Assembly (NCBI RefSeq): GCF_026914265.1
Contig: NC_069129.1
Location: 17,593,945 to 17,657,944, forward strand
Length of the DNA stretch: 64,000 nt
Source of the DNA: Mya arenaria
Lineage: Eukaryota; Mollusca; Bivalvia; Myida; Myidae
Direction of reading: 5' to 3'
Shown here: piece after piece, positions 1 to 9,871 of the stretch
How the letters are laid out: each line of letters begins with the position of its first letter
How positions within the stretch are numbered: the stretch's first letter is position 1
The notes under the pieces: model-generated
Seen by the model: the letters and a program-made list of their open reading frames with translations, nothing else
Databases searched by the model: none
What the model was told of the DNA's origin: nothing
Made by a program: the position numbers and the translations under genes

Positions 1-9
1 CAGGTAAGT
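1..9 (+). other. Possible 5' splice donor at window edge
   Basis: The window opens with CAG followed by GTAAGT, a perfect consensus donor. If real, only the last three exon bases of an upstream plus-strand gene are visible. No following acceptor or exon was recognised in the next kilobases, so this is only a pattern match. Confidence 0.2.
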
Positions 10-369
10 CAATTTTGATCTCCGTTTTCTTTTTCACCACCGTCGGAATCTAAACATTCTGTACATTTTTGAAAAGCCCCATCCATAACCTTTGTAGTAA
101 TATACAACACTTGACACTTCTGTCGGAAATAAAAAAGAAATCGAGCAAATAATCATTCCTGTCAGTGCGATTTTCCCAGGTCGGAAAAGTTTATAGAACC
201 CAACGTAAACAGTGTGATCAGAGTCAAGATCATGCAACGGTGGCATATAGCGACTATTCATCGACTGTTTCAAACATATACCAACAAAGTTTGGTAAATG
301 CATCAATAAAAAAACAACCTTTCTTGTGTGTATCATCCAAACTCAGTGAAAACAACTTTACGCTAATTA

Positions 370-534
370 CTTTGTCAATATCGGCCATTTTTGTTTGCGA
401 GCGCCTAGCTGATGGCCTTAAAGTTATCCTTGTTTTCGATTGGTCGGGCCCAGCGAAAATCCACTCGAAAACAAGGTCAACTTCAATGCCATCAGCCAGG
501 CGCTCGCAAACAAAAATGGCCGATAAGACAAAGC
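370..534. repeat. Palindromic MITE (fold-back element)
   Basis: The two halves are inverted copies of each other: CTTTGTC and then TCGGCCATTTTTGTTTGCGA on the left reappear reverse-complemented at 499-534. Homology continues to the centre (TTGTTTTCGA on both arms). The whole piece can fold into one hairpin of about 75-bp arms, as non-autonomous DNA transposons do. The short open frames here are by-products. Confidence 0.7.
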
Positions 535-539
535 TCTTG

Positions 540-705
540 TTGGCGTTGTAACAGATGTCGTACGCAGTGGTGGTAGTTGTCGGCATTGTTATGGTTTTTT
601 TTTCCTTTTGGCTGTAATGTAAAGTTTTGGAGATTATCCCATTCGCCGTAATGTTAAATTTTGCTGACCCATACAATTTAAGTATTATTTGAAAGGATAG
701 TATTC
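540..705 (-). repeat. Dispersed repeat, copy 1 (second copy at 4300-4460)
   Basis: This stretch reverse-complemented matches 4300-4460: both contain ACTATCCTTT, AAATAATACT, GTATGGGTCAGC, an ACATTACGGC block and ACAATGCCGACAA, in the same order. The two copies are in opposite orientation. No coding content was seen. Confidence 0.6.
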
Positions 706-995
706 ACTAGCGGTTTCAGGGGGGGGGGGCGCTAACAGGCGTGCGCACCCCCCCCCACCCCCTAAAATCGTCCATTTCAATATAGGAGAAGAAAAGTAAT
801 AAAATACGCTCAAAATGCACCAATACGGACTAGAAATTGTTAAAATTTTCGAAGGAGGAGGACTCCCAAACCCCACTGCCAACTCTTTTAACCAAATAAA
901 TTTCGTTTCTGAGGGAGGGGCGCAAGTAAAAGGGGTTCGCCCCTAAGTTACGCACCCTCTAACGTCAAATCCTGGTCCGCCTCCTGGTATTTGCT
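700..995. repeat. Dispersed repeat with G/C homopolymers (related copy at 22890-23145)
   Basis: It starts near CACTAGCGG, runs into long G and C tracts, and ends in CCCTCTAACGTCAAATCCTGG followed by a CCGCCTCCTG end. The 22890-23145 segment has the same layout (CACTAGTGG, poly-C, TGAGGGAGTGGAGCA, CCCCTCTAACATCATCCTGG), and a fragment of the right end lies at 49888-49925. It is probably a MITE-type element. Confidence 0.55.
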
Positions 996-1019
996 GAGAA
1001 CAAACTTACAAAGAACATG

Positions 1020-1600
1020 AGTTATATAGGTCAAATGTGAAAAGGTTTTCCGTGTGATTACTCGACTATGCCTGCATATATGGCCCTCAAACTTGACTTG
1101 GAGGTTGGACCTGACCAGTAGATGTCCCCTATTGATTTTAGGGATCATCGGGTCAAAGGTCAAGGTCACAGTGACCTTAAATGCAAACTCGACAATTCCT
1201 TGACCTATGGTCATCAAATTTGACATGAAGGTTGGGCCTCACTACTAGATAATTCCTATTGATTTTAGGGGTATATTGTCAAAGGTCAAGGTCACAGTGA
1301 CCTTTTACGCGTAAAGGTTGACAGTGCTTCTCCGAGTGATTACTAAACAGTGCCTGGGCATATGGTCATCAAACTTAAAATGGAGGTTAGGCCAGGCCAG
1401 AAGATGATCCCTATTGGGTTTAAGGGGCCATCATGTCAAATGGCAGGTCACAGTGACCTTAAACGCAAAAAGCTTGTTTGGGTGATAACTAATCAATGCC
1501 TGCACCCATGGCCCTCAATCTTGACATTTGGTTTGGGCTGACCAGTAGATGACCCCTATGGATTTTAAGGTCATAGAGTTACAAGTCATATTGGTCATTA
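1020..1600. repeat. Diverged tandem repeat (about 4 units) carrying ERE-like palindromes
   Basis: Units of roughly 125-160 bp repeat the order: ATGGTCATCAAACTT-like, GGTTGGGCC-like, CCAGTAGATGACCCCTATTG-like, GATTTTAGGGGTCAT, then AAAGGTCAAGGTCA. Three units contain a perfect AGGTCACAGTGACCT (1163-1177, 1289-1303, 1445-1459). This resembles a repeat family I associate with bivalve genomes, from memory only. It is non-coding. Confidence 0.7.
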
Positions 1601-2074
1601 AAATTTACGTCATATTAACTTATTCCCTGCTGCTAAGAGGAAACATGTATATCTGCAAATATCAGTCATCATCTGAACATCTTAAAACTGTACCCGCTAT
1701 CTTCACACTTTGAGTGGTCATATTCTTAAAACTGCCTCAAAGGCATCCAATTTTAATGACAAATCAGCTGTCATTTCGGTCCATGCAAATTTCATTCAAT
1801 TGTCCAAATATTACTGACAACTTGGCGCTCGGGTGGGGGGGGGCATAATGTTTGATAAACATCCTTTTAGTTTTTTGTCCAGTACATGATCATTTAGTGC
1901 TCTGTCTTAGTTGACAAGGTTGCGCTGAAACAGTTTCATTGTTCATTTGACTATTTCTACCAATGTCCTTAATATTAACTATGTTTACAATAAGCTCTGT
2001 TGCGGTCGAAGGCAGATCGTTTATATGGGACGTGTGAAACATAAACATCATAAAGCTTAGCTGTATAGTTTAAT

Positions 2075-3640
2075 ATGGGTAGTATGATACTGGTCGTTTT
2101 ATTTGTGCCTGTTTTAACTTAGCGTTGTCGACTCAAAGGACTGTAACCGCGCCTAATTCGGGGACATTTACAGGTGTTACCGAGACAATTGCTATACCAC
2201 AGTCTTCAAGCAGCGATGTCAGGTATGCCAGTGTCACGAGGTTTCTCGGAGTGCCGTACGCAAAGCCGCCGACTGGGAACCTTCGTTTCGAGAAACCAGA
2301 GGCAAAAGACGTCATGGCGTCAGATTATTTATAGAATAATACATGGTTGACCATGGCTTTTGGTTGATAATTGCCCCAATGGAATGAATAATTGCCCGAA
2401 TTCGGCTATGAAGAAGTAATAGTGTAATGGTACCACAACATGTTTGCTATATTTTTTTAATTTACACATTATTTCACAAGTAAAGGCTTTTGGGTTCGTG
2501 TATTATTGAAAGGTAATTAATGAGATAGGAATACGGTTGATTGTATCGTTAAATACAATATTATAAAATAATACACTGATTTTTTGTTTGTGTATCGGAA
2601 CCCTGTGTTGAGATTTTTTTGGGATACTTTCAGAAACTTGAACAAATTTTTCAACTAGACGCATGTTCAGGTAAGAATTCTGGTTGCAAATGAAATAATG
2701 GAGGGTAATCTGCATGTTTGGCTGCATGTTTATGTTGCAACTTTTCGTTTGGGTACTTTTCTTGGCATGTTTTTCGTACTCAACACATTTTGATAAAATT
2801 GAAGTTGTTTCACTTTCCTCTATTTCGGCATTTCGAGATTTTCTGACATTTAAGTGCAGTAGGTCTTAGTTATTTTATGCTAGATAGTTGGTAGGAGTGA
2901 CCCCTTTGATAAATCTGAACAAAAAATATATATATTAGGTTAAATGTCATTAAATTTTGTACAGGTCAAATGACACCACACCAGGAGTTCATTCCCATCA
3001 AATCACTGTGGCCGATGTAAAACAGGTAATATTTGAAGAATGGCAAAAATACAGGCTTATTCTGAAAACACGTATGAAAAGGTTTTCTATTTTGATTTCC
3101 AGTCACTCGTTATTTTTCGCAGCTAATGCCATTCAAACCTATTTTGTTATTTCGCATCTATAAGACTTTCAGATACATGCTAATTATATGATTTCTCCTT
3201 CATTATTCCACAAAATCATGTTTTTAAATCCATTTGAAATCATTGACAAATGACGAAACATATGTATTATACAGGATAATACATGGTTGACCATGGCTTT
3301 TGGTTGATAATTGCCCCAGTGAAAATAATTGCCCTTGGGCAATTATTCCTTCCCCTGGGGCAATTATCAACCAAAAGCCATGGTCAACCATGTATTATTC
3401 TATAAATAATCAACCTGCCGCTCTGTCCGCACACGGTAGTCATGGACGGTTAAATGGTTTAACGTAAGCGAAGATTGCCTTTATCTTAACATATTCGTCC
3501 CCGGAAATAGTCCGTCAACCCTCTCTGCCCTCGTGTGAATCCACGGTGGCTCGTTTCACCACGGCGGCGCGTACTTCTATTCAGGCGATATTCTGTCCAC
3601 ATACGGAGATATTATAGTCGTCGTTGTTCAATACTGACGG
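2075..3640 (+). pseudogene. Carboxylesterase pseudogene A, split by a MITE
   Basis: The stretch from ATG 2075 to 2329 matches the first about 84 codons of the intact esterase at 15749-14197, including the GVPYAKPPTG block. A base is missing in the signal-peptide codons, so the open frame only starts near 2125. Homology breaks at 2330, where a 1.07-kb element sits, and resumes at about 3411. There it covers the segment of the PPLCPQ, EDCLYLN and HGG motifs, with several frameshifts, and it ends near 3640 before the nucleophile Ser. Upstream homology continues to about 1870, so the promoter region was duplicated too. The copy lies in opposite orientation to the intact gene. It cannot make an enzyme. 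Confidence 0.85.
2324..3410. mobile_element. Non-autonomous DNA element in esterase pseudogene A
   Basis: The ends are inverted repeats. The left end, from ATTATTTATAGAATAATACA onward, matches the reverse complement of the right end without mismatch for about 50 bp, then imperfectly for about 20 more. It interrupts esterase homology at SDY, which fixes it as an insertion. The right end is doubled: 3276-3336 is an inverted copy of 3340-3400, giving a hairpin of about 125 bp. The inside holds no recognisable transposase. Exact ends and target duplication are uncertain because the flanks are themselves palindromic; TA is one option. Confidence 0.8.
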
Positions 3641-5860
3641 AACACCACACATATCTTATATAATTAAAATTCCAGTATATTTAAGAAAAGTTAACTTATC
3701 GAAAAGATTATATATCCAAATGACTTGTCTTCACCTTTTTGACACTTTTTAACATCCAGTTTGATAAAAAAAAAAACACGCAATTATCGCAATAACAATA
3801 CCATACAGCCGAAAGTATAAATAATCAGGCATAAATTTAGCAATTCATAAGATGAGGAATGTCGACTATGAAGGTCACTCGCCAATTTCATCAGATATGT
3901 ATCATTTTTGTTATGCCCAATGTTCAAACACTGCTATAGCTCGTCTATTTTTCGGGAAAAACGGACAAGTTTGATAACCAACGCGTCTACGTCGTCTATG
4001 CGCATGAAAATATGCACATATATAGCAAGGGTTATAACTGTAGGATGTAAATACACGGTTTAACCTTAGTCATAACTTAAGATTGTTCCAGATATTCACA
4101 TGATACTGGGTACATGCGTTGTCGTGAAAGTACACACTGGTAAGGTATCCGGTGTACAATAAAGTGAGGGTTTTTTGCCCGGTGTATAACTTAAGATGAA
4201 AAGTATATTGCAAACGTTGATTTTTGTCCTTCGCGCCAAATTTTAGTTAAAATAAAGAACGAACAATCAAATTGCCATTGCTTTGTCAATTCTATAGATA
4301 TACTTTACATATTTGTAATCAGCATGTACTATCCTTTTAAATAATACTGAAATCGTATGGGTCAGCGGAATTTTACATTACGGCAAATGGCAGAAAATCC
4401 ACAACAATGCCGACAATAAGTACTACTGCGGTACGACATGTTTTATAACGCCAACAACAACCTTGCGGCCATTTATCATAATACAAACATTTCTTACAAC
4501 TACGCGTATTTCACCCACTTAAAAAATCACACTAGGCGCCCAGAAGGGCGCCGACTATATTTGATATTACTTTAGAAATATTCCAACTTAGGGACTAGTT
4601 CATAAAATGCAGAACAATGCTTTCAATAGTTTAGTGATAAAATATGAAGTTTTTGTATGTTTTTTAATACTTTACTCTTTAATTGATAATGAAACCATAA
4701 ATTATAATAGCCCTGCTTATCATTTTGAAATTTTTGATTTTAAATACCAATTCATTCATAACAACTCGGCCATCTCCGAGATAGATACAGGCCGAGGTGT
4801 TCCGATTGATATCAATAGATGAAGGTTACACGGTTCTATTACAATATCCGTTATGTTTGTAAACCTCCTACGCAGTAATCTCCCTTGGTGACGACAAAAA
4901 TGCCGAGTTTTGAAAATTTAACCTTGAGCTTAATTGTTTGTTTTGAAAATGTCACTCGAAAGAATGAACTTTAGATAATTCCCTCTTGATGTTTATTATT
5001 TTTATCCCCGTCCTAAATACTCATATGAGTGAAATGTGTTACAAAAATTTATACAAAATATAAAGCAAGAAATTCACATAACATGCCGGTACAAATAAAA
5101 GGTGAATTTTATGTTATTGAAATCTGTGTATGTATATTTTTGTTATAATTTAGTTTTAACTGGAGGATTAGCTTGGGAAAAAACCCAGAATATCTATAAT
5201 TCCGTGCTTAAACTATTGTAACAATATTATAATATTAACCATAATGTCCTTTAAGCATATGTACACCCAACATAAAAACAACTATTATCATTGAAATAAT
5301 AGCCATTTTTGGTTATCTGCATGCACGTTTTTCTTCTTATTTCATTGCGCCGACTTGATGCTATGCATCAACTTTTTTCTTGTGGAAGTTTAGGATAGGT
5401 CTCAATGTTGTACCATGGAGGATCACGTGATCAAAATGGACCAGCCAGCATTATTATTGTAAAATAAAACTAAAAAAATGTTTGATAAAAAAACTTTAAA
5501 AACAACCAATTGTATAAACTGATTAAAGAAAAATGAAACACCAAGATACCAAAAAACATTTGTCTTTTATCGTTATTACAAACCTTTGAGCACATTTAAT
5601 CGGTATTTAATAACTTGTTCTCAAACTAGTAGGCTACGGGTTTTTTATATTTTGGTTTACGTACCTTTGGACCCGATCCATCAAAGCTCAGGAAATCGTT
5701 TCGGAGGTAGTTTTTTTATTTAAAATAATCTGATTTTTAATAAATGGGTAAACTTGAAAAGTCAATGATCATTGATTAAAAATCTAGTATAATAATAATA
5801 ATAATGTATAACATATACCAACATATTAACATTCTTACACAGTGGTAGGTGTCAGAAAAG
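3641..5860. other. Gene-free AT-rich interval
   Basis: No esterase homology and no plausible exon were found. It contains the second copy of the 540-705 repeat at 4300-4460. Otherwise it is unremarkable AT-rich sequence with short spurious open frames. Confidence 0.5.
4300..4460 (+). repeat. Dispersed repeat, copy 2 (inverted relative to 540-705)
   Basis: It carries ACTATCCTTTTAAATAATAC, GTATGGGTCAGC, a TTACATTACGGC block and ACAATGCCGACAA in the same order as the reverse complement of 540-705. Confidence 0.6.
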
Positions 5861-6619
5861 TGGCCGGGCAAGTAGATCGCGTAGTAATTTCAATTTAGCA
5901 GTTAAACTTTATGACTTAACTTTGGAATCTTGATTGTTTGCAATAATACACTTCACTAGCAATCAATTTAAACTTAGATCTACAAATAAAAGCTAAAACA
6001 CTAACGTACGAGGACCTAAAGTCGTCGGTTTTTTTCGGTCTCGTTTTCTCTCGCGTGGATTCTTTAAAGTCTTTTTACCCGCCATTATGTGAAAGGTAAA
6101 GTATTTATCTTTAAAAATATGTCCACGTTATCAAATGTTTTTAAAAACACACTGAAAGAGACACGCAAAAGTGTTGCTTGTGGTTTCCGTTATTAAGATG
6201 TGCTTGGGCGACAAGTAAGGCCTGTTATCGGTATGTTAGGGCGAATGTCATTTGCATGCACGCTGCCATTTTTACGCCATTACACGTAACTCTTATTGAC
6301 AATGTAACATTTGTCTCCTTTAAAGGTAAAGAAAACCTTCAAAGATCTAATAAAATCAAGAAATTCTGAGTTGACGAGTTTGGGTAGAGGGTGACGACTT
6401 AAAGTTACATTATTTTTTTTAATTATTGTACATGGATTTTCATGCATTTGCAATAATATAAACATCCATAACGATTAATAATGATGTAATAATACTTATA
6501 TAATATAACGAAATAATTATTATTTCTGTAGTTTATTGATATTTATAGTACAAAGGTAAATTAAAGATATGGAAAATCGACCGTCTTAATTACGAAAATG
6601 TTCCGAAAAGTCAATGATA

Positions 6620-7880
6620 TCTGCATACAATGCAGTTAAGTCAGGCAGAATGAGCATCTCTGCGAGTGCCAAACAGTTTAACGTCCCAAGAATGACATTG
6701 TCTGATAGAAATAACAGTAAAGTTCCACTCAAAGCAAAAATGGGTGTGAAAGCAGCCCTCACTGATGATGAATAATCTGCACTTTGTAGCTACAAGTCAT
6801 ACATGGACAACCGCGGATTTCCTCTTTCCATCAAACAAGTATTAGGCTTCGCTTGGTGTATCGCTAAGGAGCACGGGAAATGCGATGTTTTCATTAAAAT
6901 TGGACCGTCCAGGGATCGGTGGAACGGCTTTAAAACCAGGCATCCTGATCTCTGGCTGCGCAGGCCTGACGCATTGGACAGGGGTCGGGCTAGTTTAGGC
7001 AGTGTACAAAAACCTTCGAGAGTACTTTAGCTTATTGAAAGATACACTTGATAGCAACAACATTTCAGACAAAACTGAGCGCATATATAATTGCGACGAA
7101 GCTGCCCTCTTTTTGAATAAGTCTGCAGGTCAAAAGGTAATTGTACCTACCCGAATGAAACATGCGCACTCCTTGTCAGTGGCGACAAACGAGCATATTT
7201 CTGTGCACTGTTGTGTAAATTCTGCTGGAAACGCTCATCCCCCAATGATCATTTTCACAAATACCCTTTCCGGAGGTGCATACCATCGCCAGGGACCGAT
7301 TAATGCTACCTACGCCTGCTCTGACAGCGGTTTTATGGATCAAATTATGTACTTCCAGTGGTTTAAAGGAACTTTCCTGCAATATGCATTACCTCAACGC
7401 CCGGTGCTATTAATCCAAGACGGTGCATCGTCCCATGTAAGCGTGCCTCTTATAAGGTCCGCAGTAGCAAACGATGTCATCTTGCTATGTCTGCCATCAA
7501 AAACAACACACATTACTCAGCCATTTGGATGTTGCTGTCTATCGCAAAATGAAAATTGAAACAGCAAAAGTTGTGAGTTAAACCAAAATGGTAAAATCCG
7601 ATCTTTGGATTTCAAAGAAACAGGTCAGTGCCATTTTCAAGGTCAGTTTTGAGGAAAAAAGTTTCTCCATGAATTGTATCACTGAGGGGTTCAGAAAATG
7701 TGGTATTTACCCGTTTGACCCAAATGCGGTGGACAAAACACTACCTCTACGGTCATCCACTGAAGTTGATCCACTTAAAAATAAAATGCTTGAATCAACT
7801 GCTGATATTCACCAAAATTCTCAATCCATGATGATCGTCTGTCGGCCCAACCAACCAAGTTCAGCGTGCCTCGTCAGCCC
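6620..7880 (+). pseudogene. pogo/Tigger-like DDE transposase pseudogene
   Basis: An N-terminal psq/CENP-B-like helix-turn-helix is readable from about 6620 (residues ISASAKQFNVPRMTLSDR). It is cut by an in-frame TAA at 6773-6775 and continues with a second DNA-binding segment (KQVLGFAWCIA, then WNGFKTRHPDLWLRRP). The frame shifts near 6990-7002 and the catalytic core follows: first Asp in YNCDEAAL, second Asp in LIQDGASSH, and LPSKTTHITQP. One extra T in the run at 7524-7526 turns the expected QPLDV third-Asp motif into QPFG. In the shifted frame the Asp returns, but TAA at 7579-7581 stops it. The domain then resumes (GFRKCGIYPFDPNAVDKT), which is typical of the end of a pogo DDE domain. It would have cut and joined the element's own ends. 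Confidence 0.85.
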
Positions 7881-8039
7881 GCCACAAACGTGTGTTATCA
7901 GTCCGCCACAAACAAGCGTCGACCGCCGTGACAAATCGTCCCCTGGTCAAGGCAGGGTTGATTCCACAGACCTTGTAAATGTGCTAATTGTACCTACGCC
8001 AACACAAAACTCGACGAAAAGGAGCAGACTTGGAAAATC

Positions 8040-8320
8040 AAAGATACTTTACAAGTTCTGAAGTACAGCAGGAACTCGAAGAGAAGGAAAAACAAAAGCA
8101 CGAACTTATAGAACAGAAAACAAAACGTAAACAACAAAGGGAAGAAAACGTGTTCAAAGGGAAACCGAAAAGTTGAAAAGAAAGGTCGAACTTGAAAAAA
8201 GAAAAGAAGTAAGAGAGAAACTGAAAGCCGAAAACAAAAGGGCTAAACAGGAGAGAGCTAAGCAAAAAGAAATGAAGACCAAAAACACACATTCCAAAAA
8301 TTACTTGAATTTTGAAATTT
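8040..8320 (+). pseudogene. Lys/Glu-rich coiled-coil segment of the transposon
   Basis: Two overlapping frames give a highly charged helix: EVQQELEEKEKQKHELIEQK from 8056, and after a frame change near 8165, KLKRKVELEKRKEVREKLKA. The continuity of the heptad-like charge pattern across the frame change suggests one original coiled coil joining the DDE domain to the downstream domain. It ends at a stop after FEI near 8320. No family could be named from composition alone. Confidence 0.5.
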
Positions 8321-8339
8321 AAATTAACTGCACTATTCC

Positions 8340-8690
8340 ATCTTATTTTCTTCAAGTGTACAATGAAGATGATGGTCATACGTAACGTGCAGGTCGTTGG
8401 GATGCACCATTATGGTCGAAAAGAACTGGACTTGTTGGGGACATATCGGGTTGCGCTGGAGCCGAACAATGCACATGACGCCACGGCAGTTGCTGTTTTT
8501 GACGGGCCAAGAAAATGTGGAAACTTAAAGAGAGATTTGTCAAAGGAGAACACGAAATAATAAGTGAAAACAAGGCAAAATCAAAATACTTCTTTCGCCC
8601 GCTAGAGGAATCAATTGTCCGTAATCGCCGGACTGGTCCGCAGCAAACGTGTGGCATAGCACTCAAATTGGACGACGGCTACTTATATTA
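8340..8690 (+). pseudogene. HIRAN-like domain ORF inside the transposon
   Basis: The frame reads VQVVGMHHYG, then LLGTYRVALEPNNAHDATAV, then AVFDGPRKCGNLKRD. This fits the HIRAN pattern: a VVG strand, a G at the second strand, an E-P-x-N-x-x-D-x-x-A-V core and a terminal GxLxR. A frame change just after LKRDLSK opens a continuation (GEHEIISENKAKSKYFFRPL, later RRTGPQQTCGIALKL) that looks like the same protein. HIRAN domains bind DNA ends in HLTF/Rad5-type remodellers. TTCTTCAAG at 8349-8357 resembles a splice acceptor, so it may have been a 3' exon of the transposase rather than a separate gene. The assignment is by eye. Confidence 0.55.
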
Positions 8691-9276
8691 AGTCAATTAT
8701 ATGCAAAGGCGTCAGAGCATGACTGTATCAATGTGAAAATTATGGATTTGAAGACGAAATCGTAGATGCTTTTAATGTTTTAAACAAGAAGTGTATATTA
8801 ATATAGCTTTTTGATTTTATAGTTTTAAATTGACCACTATTACTTGTACAAACACTATGTTAATTAAAATGTAAAGTTATTTGAATGAACTCATGGTTAA
8901 AGTATTATCAGCTCCTTGTTTCATATACTTACTGTAAACTTTAATCAGATGTTAATGAGATAAATATCATTGATGCATTAACTATATTTCAGTTAAAATG
9001 TTCATTTAAAAAAAAAAAAGACATTGACATGATGACTTTAGGATACACTGACGAGCTTAAGAGCTCACTCAAGACGGCTTTATGAGCCATGTGTCCAATA
9101 GTCGTCAGGTCATACCCTGCTGTATATAGAGCATGTTTGCTTGTTAAATAGTGGTGATTCAAAATGTGCGGGAAAGGTGCCTTTATGTTTAATAGAAAAG
9201 CCGGTTACCATATAATCAAAATGCATGCATACATTGTAATACTTACCGCAGAAAGTGACGACTTTAGGTCCTCGTA

Positions 9277-9400
9277 CGTTGCATGTATTTAATAATTTAA
9301 TTCAGAAGTTTACGAACTACTTCTACCGATACACCGGCATACACCCGAGGTTGTTTTCGATAGAAATGGCCGAGGAGTTCCAAATGGCTCGAGACAAGTT
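9277..9400. repeat. Right part of the MITE that received the pogo transposon
   Basis: Reverse-complemented, this stretch matches the left half of the MITE at 16792-17125 (GAAGTAGTTCG, GGCATACACCCGAGG-like, GGCCGAGGAGTTCC). The other half of the same host element lies left of the transposon at about 5865-6006 and matches 16900-17030 (AATCAATTTAAACTTAGATC, ACTACGCGATCTACTT in complement). The host copy's outer left end is missing. Confidence 0.75.
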
Positions 9401-9871
9401 GTTATATGAAAGACGATAAAATATCTTAACGTTTCGAGACAATAACCAGTTACAGAGTAGCCACTTCACTGAGAAAGAGTATTGAACGAGTCTGAAGAAG
9501 CATTTCCTAAGATGAGGACGAAGCCAATCAGATGGACCGTCAGTGACAGATACTAAAACAATGATACCAAAACAGAAATATAATTTTATGATATACTAAG
9601 TGTACAAAAGGAAACTGTAGAAATACACAATAGTGTTTCGTGTAACCCAAAATATAATAGCTAGCCATGATGTTGTTGCTGTTGTTGGTTTAAAATAGCG
9701 GCGTTTGCCCATTTTGTAAAATACTTTACTATTGGAGCAGCACTCAGAAGTTTTCAGAAATATCACTCGGCCAAGTTTGCTATAAACACAGAAACACATA
9801 CTATTTGTTAATGTAATAACTGTGTCCATTTTCATCTTCTTTTGCCGTTATTAGTAAGTATAAGATGTAGA

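Larger units (their letters stand above)
6009..9274 (+). mobile_element. pogo/Tigger-like DNA transposon, decayed, with HIRAN-like ORF
   Basis: The two ends are perfect 18-bp inverted repeats, CGAGGACCTAAAGTCGTC at 6009-6026 and its complement at 9257-9274. Each is flanked by TA (6007-6008, 9275-9276). The match continues outward as AACG/CGTT, which is explained by insertion at the TA of a palindromic AACGTACGTT site. Inside, all on the plus strand, are remnants of a pogo-type transposase (about 6620-7880), a Lys/Glu-rich coiled-coil stretch (8040-8320) and a HIRAN-like segment (8380-8690). The reading frame is broken by at least three lesions, so this copy is dead. It sits inside an older MITE whose other copy (16792-17125) lacks it. 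TA duplication fits the Tc1/mariner-pogo superfamily. Confidence 0.88.

Noticed and set aside
165..676. 128- and 140-codon ORFs on both strands
   Set aside because: Both run through the palindromic MITE at 370-534 and read its two arms.
2957..3163. 68-codon ORF as transposase remnant
   Set aside because: It lies inside the 1.07-kb inverted-repeat element but shows no transposase motif.
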